NCBI GenBank assembly: GCA_020635695.1
Contig: JACJZH010000003.1
Span: 124,001-188,000 of the forward strand
Source: Flavobacteriales bacterium
GTDB taxonomy: Bacteria > Bacteroidota > Bacteroidia > Flavobacteriales_F > PHOS-HE28
Reading direction: 5' to 3'
DNA: 64,000 nucleotides
In this document: positions 42,492-49,763 of the stretch, in pieces
Layout: every line of letters begins with the position of its first letter
Position numbering within the stretch: position 1 is the stretch's first letter
Translations under genes and position numbers: made by a program
Notes under the pieces: generated by a model
What the model saw: only the letters and a program-made list of their open reading frames with translations
Databases searched by the model: none
Told to the model about the DNA's origin: nothing

Positions 42492-42495
42492 AGCC

Positions 42496-43575
42496 ATGCT
42501 GAAACGCCTGGACCGGTACATCATCCGCCAGTTCCTGGGGACGTTCCTGTTCATCCTGCTGGCGATCATGGCCATCGCCGTGGTGTTCGACATCAGCGAG
42601 AAGACCCAGGATTTCGCGAATACGAAGGCGACGCTGGGTGAGATCGTGGTGGACTACTACGTGAACTTCGTGCTGTTCTACGCGAACCTGTTCAGCGGAC
42701 TGTTCATCTTCCTGGCGGTGCTGATCTTCACCAGCCGGCTGGCGCACCGCAGCGAGGTGATCGCCATCCTGAGCAGCGGGGTGAGCTTCGGCAGGTTCTC
42801 GCGCCCCTACTTCCTGGTTGCCACCCTGCTCACCGGACTTTCCCTGTGGGTGGGCCACTTCCTGCTGCCGGATGCCAACAAGGTGCGGCTCGCCTTCGAG
42901 GAGGCCTACGTGCGCGTGCCTTTCCGCGTGCAGGACCGGCACCTCCACCGCGAGATCGCACCGGGTGCCATCGCCTACTGCGAGAGCTACGCCGTGGACC
43001 AGCGAACGGCCTTCCGCTTCAGCCTGGAGCAATGGGACGGTACCGAACTGCGCAAGAAGCTGCTCAGCGACCGTGCGGTCTTCGACACGACCACCGGGCA
43101 TTGGACCGTCTTCGACTACACCCTGCGCACCTTCGAGCCCGAAGGGGAACGCATCCACAAGGGTGCCCGGCTGGACACGGCCATCGCCCTGGTGCCGGGC
43201 GACCTGGGCCGGCGCAACGAGGTGACCAGCGCCATGCGCACGCCCGAGCTGGACCGCTTCATCGAGGAGGAAACGGCCCGTGGCAGCAACACGAAGGTCT
43301 TCGCGCTGATCGAACGCCACCAGCGCACCTCATACCCCTTCGCCAGCTACGTGTTCACGCTGATCGGGCTCAGCATCGCCAGCCGGAAGGTGCGCGGTGG
43401 CACGGGCGTACATATCGCGCTCGGCGTGCTCCTGATCCTGCTGTACATCTTCGCCATGAAGATCACCACGGTGGCGGCCACCAACGCCGGTCTGGCACCG
43501 TTGATCGCCGTGTGGATACCCAACATCATCTTCGGCCTGGTGGGGCTGGCCATCTACCGCACCGCACCGAAATGA
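42496..43575 (+). CDS. LptF/LptG family permease (YjgP/YjgQ)
   Basis: 359-residue inner-membrane subunit of the LPS export ABC transporter. Layout: N-terminal helices from MLKRLDRYIIRQFLGTFLFILL, with six transmembrane segments in two groups of three, separated by a periplasmic beta-jellyroll (about residues 130-265; AIAYCESYAVDQRTAFRF, ERIHKGARLD). The start of the C-terminal group is marked by RHQRTSYPFASYVFTLIGLSIASRKVRGG, the conserved coupling segment. Assignment to LptF or LptG cannot be made from one gene. It lies in the tgt-lptF/G-SMUG operon; its stop overlaps the next start by four bases (ATGA). Confidence 0.92.
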   Translation: MLKRLDRYIIRQFLGTFLFILLAIMAIAVVFDISEKTQDFANTKATLGEIVVDYYVNFVLFYANLFSGLFIFLAVLIFTSRLAHRSEVIAILSSGVSFGRFSRPYFLVATLLTGLSLWVGHFLLPDANKVRLAFEEAYVRVPFRVQDRHLHREIAPGAIAYCESYAVDQRTAFRFSLEQWDGTELRKKLLSDRAVFDTTTGHWTVFDYTLRTFEPEGERIHKGARLDTAIALVPGDLGRRNEVTSAMRTPELDRFIEEETARGSNTKVFALIERHQRTSYPFASYVFTLIGLSIASRKVRGGTGVHIALGVLLILLYIFAMKITTVAATNAGLAPLIAVWIPNIIFGLVGLAIYRTAPK

Positions 43576-44273
43576 GCTCCCTGGCCGATCGCCTCCTGCA
43601 GCTGCTGGAAGGCCTGGACGCGGGTCAGCTCGACGTTCCCGACGGAGTGGACGTGCTGGATCCCTTTCACGGTCCGGATGCCGGCGAGGTGCAGCGCATC
43701 GTGCGCACCTTTCATACGAAGTACTACGCCGACGACCGCCACCGCCGGTTGATGCTCGGGATCAACCCCGGGCGTCTGGGGGCCGGTTCCACCGGGCTAC
43801 CGTTCACGGACACGAAACGCTGCGAGGCGGACCTCGGAATACCGGTCGAAGGCTTCCGGACGCATGAACCCTCCAGCGACTTCTTCTACCGGGTGGTGCG
43901 TGCCGCAGGTGGCGCAGGGGCATTCTACGGCCGGGTATACGTGCACGCCATCTGCCCCTTCGGCTTCACCCGCATCGGCCCCACGGGCCGTCCGGTGAAC
44001 CTGAACTACTACGACGACAAGGACCTTCAAGGCGGCATCACCCCGTTCGTGCATCGCTGGCTGAAGGCCTTGGTGGCCACCGGCATGCGCACCGATCGGG
44101 TGTTTTGCGTGGGCACCGGCAAGAACCTGGCCTACCTGGAGAAGCTGAACGCGGAGCTCGGCCTATTTGGGAACATCGTTCCCCTGGAACACCCCCGATA
44201 CGTGATGCAGTACAAGGCCAGGATGCTCGACCACTACGTGGACAAGTACCTGGACGCGATCGGCGGGGACTGA
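43572..44273 (+). CDS. SMUG2-like uracil-DNA glycosylase family protein (DUF4918)
   Basis: 233 residues, translationally coupled to the permease gene by an ATGA overlap. Motifs fit the SMUG2/DUF4918 branch of the uracil-DNA glycosylase superfamily: the active-site segment LMLGINPGRLGAGSTGLPFTD, YVHAICPFGFTRIG, FCVGTGKNLAYLEKLN and a C-terminal HPRYVMQYK, which supplies the DNA-intercalating loop. The expected role is base excision of uracil or a modified pyrimidine from DNA. It is annotated widely in Bacteroidetes but little is known of its substrate range. It ends two bases before the stop of a convergent gene. Confidence 0.85.
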   Translation: MSSLADRLLQLLEGLDAGQLDVPDGVDVLDPFHGPDAGEVQRIVRTFHTKYYADDRHRRLMLGINPGRLGAGSTGLPFTDTKRCEADLGIPVEGFRTHEPSSDFFYRVVRAAGGAGAFYGRVYVHAICPFGFTRIGPTGRPVNLNYYDDKDLQGGITPFVHRWLKALVATGMRTDRVFCVGTGKNLAYLEKLNAELGLFGNIVPLEHPRYVMQYKARMLDHYVDKYLDAIGGD

Positions 44274-44274
44274 C

Positions 44275-44676
44275 CTACAGGGGCCTGCGGAAGAGGTAGC
44301 GGGTCATGTAGATGCCCGTACCCCCCTTGTTCTCGGCGGGGCTCTGCACCCCGGTGGTCACCGTGTACAGCTCCCAGCCCTGCGAGGTGTAGTCGTCGAT
44401 GGTCTGAACGATCAGCCGGTCGTTGTTGGCGATGTTCTTGAAGTTGATCCCCGTGAGGCTGTAGAAGTTCAGGAGGTCCTTGCCGATCTCCTGTTCGGCA
44501 TCGTCGCTGATGATGATGCGCGAACGGCCGATGCCCCCGGGCACCACGCTCTCGATGGTGGAGAACTGACGCCAGGCAAAGGCCGTGGTCTGGGGTTCCG
44601 GGCGGAAGCTCCAGGTGACTGCGATCAAGGCACCGGCCAGCAGGCCGATGAGCAGGGTGCGGAGGTCGATCTTCAT
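44275..44676 (-). CDS. Small membrane-anchored protein of unknown function
   Basis: 133 residues from the ATG at 44676 (MKIDLRTLLIGLLAGALIAVTW). There is one N-terminal transmembrane helix or uncleaved signal, then a compact soluble domain (TIESVVPGGIGRSRIIISDD, DRLIVQTIDDYTSQGWELYTVTTG, MTRYLFRRP). The QGWELYTVTT segment recalls the DUF4177-type fold found in short bacterial proteins, which is a weak resemblance only. GATATTTG at 44703-44710, one mismatch to the -7 box, lies 27 bases upstream. The gene is divergent from a small secreted-protein gene. Confidence 0.65.
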   Translation of the reverse strand: MKIDLRTLLIGLLAGALIAVTWSFRPEPQTTAFAWRQFSTIESVVPGGIGRSRIIISDDAEQEIGKDLLNFYSLTGINFKNIANNDRLIVQTIDDYTSQGWELYTVTTGVQSPAENKGGTGIYMTRYLFRRPL

Positions 44677-44737
44677 GGTGGCAGGTCCTATCTTGGTTCC
44701 GACAAATATCCCAAAACCCCTGCCAAACCCACACCTC

Positions 44738-45169
44738 ATGTTGCGTCGCACCCTTTCCCTGCTCGTTCTCATGGCCCCCCTGATGCTCCTGGGCCAGACC
44801 GTCGTGGACCTTTCCAACGTGGTGGTCAAGGACGGGGACCAGGAGCACACCGGTCAGGACCAGAGCATCGCCCTGCGGGGTGACGAAGGCTCCGAGAACA
44901 CCGTGCTGTACGTCGACCAGGACCTGACGCTGAAGGTGCATTTCAAGGTGAGCACCCACAACGTGCGTCGCAGCAGCCTGAAGGACAGTGCGGTGAACCT
45001 GATCATGACCCTGAACATGGAGGCCGGCAAGAAGAAGGACAAGCGGCGCACGGAGAAGATCTTCTACATGGACGATGCGCGAACCTCCACCTTCAAGGAG
45101 CGTTTCCTCATCAAGCAGGGCATCAACAACCGGATCATCGACGTGTCGTTCGACGCCAAGATCAAGTGA
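44738..45169 (+). CDS. Small secreted protein of unknown function
   Basis: 143 residues with a signal peptide (MLRRTLSLLVLMAPLMLLGQ). The mature part is hydrophilic and beta-rich (TVVDLSNVVVKDGDQEH, VLYVDQDLTLKVHFKVSTHNV, EKIFYMDDARTSTFKERFLI, IIDVSFDAKIK). No family is recognised. It ends 12 bases before the acyl-CoA ligase gene and could be co-transcribed with it, but no functional link is visible. Confidence 0.65.
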   Translation: MLRRTLSLLVLMAPLMLLGQTVVDLSNVVVKDGDQEHTGQDQSIALRGDEGSENTVLYVDQDLTLKVHFKVSTHNVRRSSLKDSAVNLIMTLNMEAGKKKDKRRTEKIFYMDDARTSTFKERFLIKQGINNRIIDVSFDAKIK

Positions 45170-45181
45170 ACACCGACGTGC

Positions 45182-46945
45182 ATGGGGGTAGAGCGGCTCT
45201 TCGACATACCGGGGCACCAACTGGAGCGGTACCCCCAGGAGGTGGCGATCGCCACCAAGGAGAACGGGACCTGGCGGTCCTATTCCACGCATGAACTGAT
45301 CGACACGGCGGAGCGCCTCGCGCTGGGCCTGATGGCCCTGGGCGTGGGTCCCGGCGACCGCGTCGCGATCGCCTCGGGCAACCGCAGCGAATGGTGCCTG
45401 GTGGACCAGGCCGTGCTGCGCATCGGGGCCATCGGTGTGCCCATCTACCCGACCAGCAGTGCGGAGGACTACGCCTATGTACTGGAGCATTCCGGGTCGA
45501 AGGTGCTCTTCGCAGCGAACGAGGAGATCCACGCCAAAGGCGACCAGGCCCGGGCCTCATGCCCTGCCCTGGAACACCTCTTCACCTTCGACCGGGTGGA
45601 GGGCGCCCGGCATTGGAGCGATGTGCCGGAAATGGGACGCGAAGAGGACCGGCCCACCCTGAAGGGCTACCAGGACCAGGTGGAACGCGGGGACCTGGCC
45701 ACCATCATCTACACCAGCGGCACCACCGGCAGGCCCAAAGGCGTGATGCTGACGCATGACAACATCCTCAGCAACGTGGTGGGCAGCATGACACGCTTCC
45801 CGGTCGACGCCAATGCCCGCTGCATCAGCTTCCTGCCGCTCTCGCACATCTACGAGCGCATGCTCATGTACCTGTACCTGTACGCGGGCGTGAGCATCCA
45901 CTTCCAGGAATCACTGGACGATCTGGGCGACCGCATCCGCGAGGTGGAGCCCGACGTCTTCACGGCCGTGCCCCGCCTGCTCGAAAAGATCTACGACCGC
46001 ATCGTGGGCAAGGGCGAGGAGCTCACCGGCATCAAGCGGAAGCTCTTCTTCTGGGCGCTGGACCTGGGCCACCGGTACGAAACGCATGGCCGAAGTCCGT
46101 GGTACGACCTGCAGTTGAAACTGGCCCGCAAGCTCATCTTCAGCAAGTGGCAGGCAGCCCTGGGTGGCAAGGTGCGCATCGTGGCCAGCGGAAGCGCGGC
46201 CCTGCAACCTCGGCTTGCGAGGGTGTTCACCGCGGCCGGCATCCCGGTCATGGAAGGCTATGGGCTCACCGAGACCTCGCCCGTGGTGTCGGTGAACGAC
46301 CTGCGCCAGGACAACTTCCGCATCGGCACGGTGGGCCGACCCATCCCTGGCGTGCAGGTGCGCATCGCAGAGGATGGGGAGATCCTGATCAAGGGCCCCA
46401 ACGTGATGCAGGGTTACTACAAGCGTCCTGAACTGACGGCCGAAGTGATGGACACCGAGGGATGGTTCCACACCGGGGACATCGGCGAGATCACCGCGGA
46501 GGGTTTCCTGCGCATCACCGATCGCAAGAAGGAGATCTTCAAGACCTCCGGTGGCAAGTACGTGGCGCCACAGGTCCTGGAGAACAAGCTCAAGATGTCG
46601 CGCTTCATCGAGCAGGTGATGGTGATCGGCGAGAACCGCAAGTTCCCCGGGGCGCTCATCGTACCCAGCTTCGCCTTCCTCAAGGACTACTGCAAGTTGA
46701 AGGGCATTCCCTACGAAGGACAGGACCAGGTCATCAACGAGCAGCGCATCATCGACCGGATCCAGCGCGAGGTGGACGCGGCCAACGAAGGTCTGGGACA
46801 ATGGGAACGCGTGAAGCGCTTCGCCCTACTGCCCTCGGAATGGTCCATTGACGGGGGCGAATTGACCCCCACGTTGAAGCTGCGGCGCAAGCCCATCCTG
46901 AACAAGTATGCCGAGGCGGTGGAGCACATCTACCGCGGGACCTGA
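45182..46945 (+). CDS. Long-chain fatty acid-CoA ligase (AMP-binding)
   Basis: 587-residue ANL-superfamily enzyme that activates fatty acids through an acyl-AMP to acyl-CoA. Motifs: P-loop IIYTSGTTGRPKGVM, GYGLTETSPVVS, GWFHTGDIGEI, RITDRKKEIFKTSGGKYVAPQ, and the C-terminal lysine region LTPTLKLRRKPILNKY. The HIYERMLMYLYLYAGVSIHFQ segment places it in the FAA1/long-chain (bubblegum-type) group that is common in Bacteroidetes. It probably associates with the membrane from the cytoplasmic side. The 5' neighbour is a small secreted protein; no beta-oxidation genes are nearby. Confidence 0.93.
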   Translation: MGVERLFDIPGHQLERYPQEVAIATKENGTWRSYSTHELIDTAERLALGLMALGVGPGDRVAIASGNRSEWCLVDQAVLRIGAIGVPIYPTSSAEDYAYVLEHSGSKVLFAANEEIHAKGDQARASCPALEHLFTFDRVEGARHWSDVPEMGREEDRPTLKGYQDQVERGDLATIIYTSGTTGRPKGVMLTHDNILSNVVGSMTRFPVDANARCISFLPLSHIYERMLMYLYLYAGVSIHFQESLDDLGDRIREVEPDVFTAVPRLLEKIYDRIVGKGEELTGIKRKLFFWALDLGHRYETHGRSPWYDLQLKLARKLIFSKWQAALGGKVRIVASGSAALQPRLARVFTAAGIPVMEGYGLTETSPVVSVNDLRQDNFRIGTVGRPIPGVQVRIAEDGEILIKGPNVMQGYYKRPELTAEVMDTEGWFHTGDIGEITAEGFLRITDRKKEIFKTSGGKYVAPQVLENKLKMSRFIEQVMVIGENRKFPGALIVPSFAFLKDYCKLKGIPYEGQDQVINEQRIIDRIQREVDAANEGLGQWERVKRFALLPSEWSIDGGELTPTLKLRRKPILNKYAEAVEHIYRGT

Positions 46946-46963
46946 GCAGGCGTTCCTTAACGT

Positions 46964-46971
46964 TAGCTTTA
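46964..46971 (+). promoter_or_regulatory. -7-like box of the lipoprotein/DUF2490/SCO operon
   Basis: TAGCTTTA, one mismatch at the last base of TAnnTTTG, 10-22 bases before the two possible start codons (46981, 46993). Confidence 0.35.
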
Positions 46972-46980
46972 CACCGACCA

Positions 46981-47391
46981 ATGCAAGGGACCATGATCAG
47001 GACCTGTCTGCTTTTCTGTGCCCTGGCCGTTGCGCTCTGGGGATGCCGCAAGGAACCCGGTGAGGGTGGTTTGGCCGAGATCCGTGGATCGGTCTATGTG
47101 GTGGAATACGACGACAACACCGGCCAACCCACCGGCGACGAGTACTTCGCCCCGGAGGCCCGGGTGTACATCGTGTACGGCGATCACGACTTTCATGACG
47201 ATGACGTCCGGACCGGTCCCGACGGGCTGTTCGTCTTCTCCTGGCTGCGCAAGGGTGACTATACGGTGTTCACCTACTCCGAATGCCCGACCTGCCCTTC
47301 CGGAACGGAACAGGTCTCCCGGCAGGTCACCATCGACAAGCGGAAAGAGGTGATCACGGTGCCCACCCTGGTGATCGAGGAGTGGCGGTGA
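46981..47391 (+). CDS. Small lipoprotein with carboxypeptidase-regulatory-like domain
   Basis: 136 residues (132 if the ATG at 46993 is used) with a lipobox (LAVALWGC). The mature part looks like one Cna-B/CarboxypepD_reg-type beta-sandwich: IRGSVYVVEYDDNTGQP, ARVYIVYGD, VRTGPDGLFVFSWLRKGDYTVFTY and KEVITVPTLVI. Such domains commonly mediate surface or periplasmic protein contacts. The stop overlaps the next start by one base (TGATG). It is the first gene of a probable three-gene operon. Confidence 0.72.
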   Translation: MQGTMIRTCLLFCALAVALWGCRKEPGEGGLAEIRGSVYVVEYDDNTGQPTGDEYFAPEARVYIVYGDHDFHDDDVRTGPDGLFVFSWLRKGDYTVFTYSECPTCPSGTEQVSRQVTIDKRKEVITVPTLVIEEWR

Positions 47392-48095
47392 TGCGTCACT
47401 TGCTGCCTTTGCTGGCATTGCTCTGCGTTCTCGATCTCTTCGGGCAGGGTGAACCCATGCGGCGACCCGCCACCAGCACCGAGTATTGGATGAGCGCCGG
47501 CGTGGAGGTGAAACCCTTCCGGAAGCCCAGCGGCCGCATCTTCGAGAAGCGCTTCTTCCGGAAGTTCCGCAGCTATGTGGAACTGGGATACCGCAGCCAG
47601 GAGAACATCACGGACAGCAGATTGCTGTACACCACCATCGGCGGCCGATACCGCGAGAACAAGCACCTGGCCTTCGGGCTGGACTACCGGTACAACTGGC
47701 GCGACCGCTTCTCCCGCAACACCGGACGGATCGATGGTCAGGTGACCTTGAGCGAGGAGTTCGGCGATCTCGAAGCGGACTACCGGATCAATTACCAGCA
47801 CGAGTTCACGGAGATCGACGAACTCCGGTCCGTGATCAGGAACAGGGTGCAGGTCGAGTACAATGCCCCGAAATTCCCTCTGGACCCCGTGGCCAGCGTG
47901 GAGGTCTTCAATGCGCTGGACCCACAGGTGAAAGGGGTGATCGGCATGCGCTACACCCTCTCGGTGAAGTTCGACCTGGGCAAGGACCACGACTTCGAAG
48001 TGGGCATCCGGCACGACCGGGAACAGGGCATCCCCGATCCGCGTTACCGGTACATCTTCCTGGTGGCCTACGAACACACCTTGCGATGGGACTGA
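47391..48095 (+). CDS. DUF2490-like outer-membrane barrel protein
   Basis: 234 residues with a signal peptide (MRHLLPLLALLCVLDLFGQ). The body is a run of amphipathic strands with aromatic girdle patterns: YWMSAGVEVKPF, SYVELGYRSQENIT, LAFGLDYRYNWRDRFS, DYRINYQHEF, VIGMRYTLSVKFDLG and a C-terminal YEHTLRWD. It resembles DUF2490 proteins, predicted small outer-membrane barrels. It starts on the last base of the previous stop codon and overlaps the SCO gene by ten bases, so the three are probably expressed together. Confidence 0.72.
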   Translation: MRHLLPLLALLCVLDLFGQGEPMRRPATSTEYWMSAGVEVKPFRKPSGRIFEKRFFRKFRSYVELGYRSQENITDSRLLYTTIGGRYRENKHLAFGLDYRYNWRDRFSRNTGRIDGQVTLSEEFGDLEADYRINYQHEFTEIDELRSVIRNRVQVEYNAPKFPLDPVASVEVFNALDPQVKGVIGMRYTLSVKFDLGKDHDFEVGIRHDREQGIPDPRYRYIFLVAYEHTLRWD

Positions 48096-48757
48096 GGAGC
48101 CCCTTCCTCCGCTGGATCCTGTTCGGTCTGGTCGTGCTGGTGGCCGTGCTCATCGGGTACCGCATCATCGATTCAGGCAGAAAGCTGCCGGTGTACGGTC
48201 CCGGGCAGTTGGATCCCCGGCTGGTGGACCCCGCCGTGCGCGCGGCCAAAGGCCCCCATCACATCCAGGATTTCCGCCTGGTGGACCAGCAGGGCGACAC
48301 ACTGACCCTGGCCGATGTGGAAGGCCGGATCCTCGTGGCCGACTTCTTCTTCACCACCTGCCCCACCATCTGTCCGAAGATGACCACCCAGATGACGCGC
48401 GTGCAGGAGGCCTTCCGCGACGAGCCCTTGGTGGCGATCCTCTCCCACTCGGTGACCCCGGAGATCGACTCCGTGGCCACCCTGGCCGCTTATGGCGAAC
48501 TGCACGGGGTGGACCCGGACCGCTGGCATCTGCTGACCGGCGACCGGGCACAGATCTATGCCCTGGCGAGGCGTTCCTACTTCGCCGCACTGGACGAGGG
48601 CGATGGCGGTCCGGACGACTTCGTGCACACGGAGAACTTCGTGCTGGTGGATCCGCAACACAGGATCCGGGGTTACTACGACGGCACCTCCACCGCCGAT
48701 GTGGACCGCCTGATCGACGACATCCGGCGCCTTTTGCGGGAGGTGCACGAGGGCTGA
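48086..48757 (+). CDS. SCO1/SenC family copper chaperone
   Basis: 223-residue thioredoxin-fold protein anchored by one N-terminal helix (FLRWILFGLVVLVAVLIGY). The copper-binding set of SCO proteins is complete: the CxxxC in FFFTTCPTICPKM and the distal His in FVHTENFVLVDP. The segment LSHSVTPEIDSVATLAAYGEL is also typical. The role is to deliver copper to the CuA centre of cytochrome c oxidase or to act as a thiol reductant. It is the last gene of the operon with the small lipoprotein and the DUF2490-like protein. No oxidase genes lie in the window. Confidence 0.93.
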   Translation: MGLRSPFLRWILFGLVVLVAVLIGYRIIDSGRKLPVYGPGQLDPRLVDPAVRAAKGPHHIQDFRLVDQQGDTLTLADVEGRILVADFFFTTCPTICPKMTTQMTRVQEAFRDEPLVAILSHSVTPEIDSVATLAAYGELHGVDPDRWHLLTGDRAQIYALARRSYFAALDEGDGGPDDFVHTENFVLVDPQHRIRGYYDGTSTADVDRLIDDIRRLLREVHEG

Positions 48758-48764
48758 GCCCCCC

Positions 48765-48772
48765 TACCTTTG
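48765..48772 (+). promoter_or_regulatory. -7 promoter box touching the PhyH gene start
   Basis: TACCTTTG, a perfect TAnnTTTG match whose last base is five bases from the ATG at 48777. The transcript start would fall at or next to the A of ATG, so a leaderless mRNA is predicted. Confidence 0.6.
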
Positions 48773-48776
48773 CCGC

Positions 48777-49763
48777 ATGCGCCAGTGGCTGGACCGGTAC
48801 TACGGAAGTCTCCGCAAGGTGAAGCTGAACTACGTGCTGCTGAACCTGGCGAACGCCCGGCGGTTGCGGCATACGCAGGCCATGCTGCGCAGGCATGGGA
48901 TCAAGCGTTCGGCGCTGCTTCCCTTGGGCAGCGCGCAGATGCCCAAGGAGCCCGGCGACATCCCCTGGCTGGATCGTCCGGGGGCCATTGAAGCCCTGGC
49001 GGCCGACCCGCGGGTGCAGGCCCTGCCTCCGGCCTTGCGCGAGGCGGTGATGGCCTGGCCGGAAAAGGGCTACCTGATACTGCGCGGCTGTTTCTCGAAG
49101 GAGGAGGTCGCTGCCATCAACGCGGAAGTGGACCGATTGATCGATCGGAAGGAGGTCGACTTCAACTTCACCGGACGCAAGATCATGTTCGCCTTCCGCC
49201 ACAGCGACCTGTTGCGTAACGTGGTCTCCGACCGCCGCATCCTGGACGTCCTGGACCTGCTGCTGGGCCGGCGCATGCGCCCCTTCCAGAGCATCAACTT
49301 CCTGACCGGGAGCGAGCAGGCCGCCCACTCGGATTCGATCCACATGACCACCTACCCGCGCGGCTACCTGACCGCCGCCTGGGTGGCCCTGGAGCCGATG
49401 TCAACGGACAACGGCACGCTGGTCTACTATCCCGGCAGTCACAAGCTGCCCTACATGCTCTACGACCGCTACGACCACGGCGGAACCCGATACACCATCG
49501 GCAATGAGGCCTATGCGCGGTACGAGAAGGCGGTCGCGGATGCCATCCGTGAGCATGACCTGCAGCCGCAGGAATTCATCGCACAGCCGGGCGATGTGCT
49601 GATCTGGCACGCCAACCTGTTGCACGGTGGCAAGCCCATGGCCACACCGAACGCCTCGCGGAAGAGCATGGCCGTCCACTACTTCGCCGAGGACGTGGTG
49701 TGCTACCACGAGCTGACCCAACGCGCAGCGTGGATCGACCCGGACGACGGGCTCCGGTCATGA
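48777..49763 (+). CDS. Phytanoyl-CoA dioxygenase (PhyH) family protein
   Basis: 328-residue Fe(II)/2-oxoglutarate-dependent oxygenase family member. The facial triad is visible as His-x-Asp in AAHSDSIHM and the distal His in WHANLLHGG; the 2-oxoglutarate-binding Arg is in SRKSMAVHYF. WVALEPMSTDNGTLVYYPGSHKLP is the typical core strand segment. The N-terminal 80 residues (RQWLDRYYGSLRKVKLNYVLLNL) are helical and basic. The substrate is unknown. The last codon overlaps the Uup gene start by four bases (ATGA). Confidence 0.88.
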   Translation: MRQWLDRYYGSLRKVKLNYVLLNLANARRLRHTQAMLRRHGIKRSALLPLGSAQMPKEPGDIPWLDRPGAIEALAADPRVQALPPALREAVMAWPEKGYLILRGCFSKEEVAAINAEVDRLIDRKEVDFNFTGRKIMFAFRHSDLLRNVVSDRRILDVLDLLLGRRMRPFQSINFLTGSEQAAHSDSIHMTTYPRGYLTAAWVALEPMSTDNGTLVYYPGSHKLPYMLYDRYDHGGTRYTIGNEAYARYEKAVADAIREHDLQPQEFIAQPGDVLIWHANLLHGGKPMATPNASRKSMAVHYFAEDVVCYHELTQRAAWIDPDDGLRS

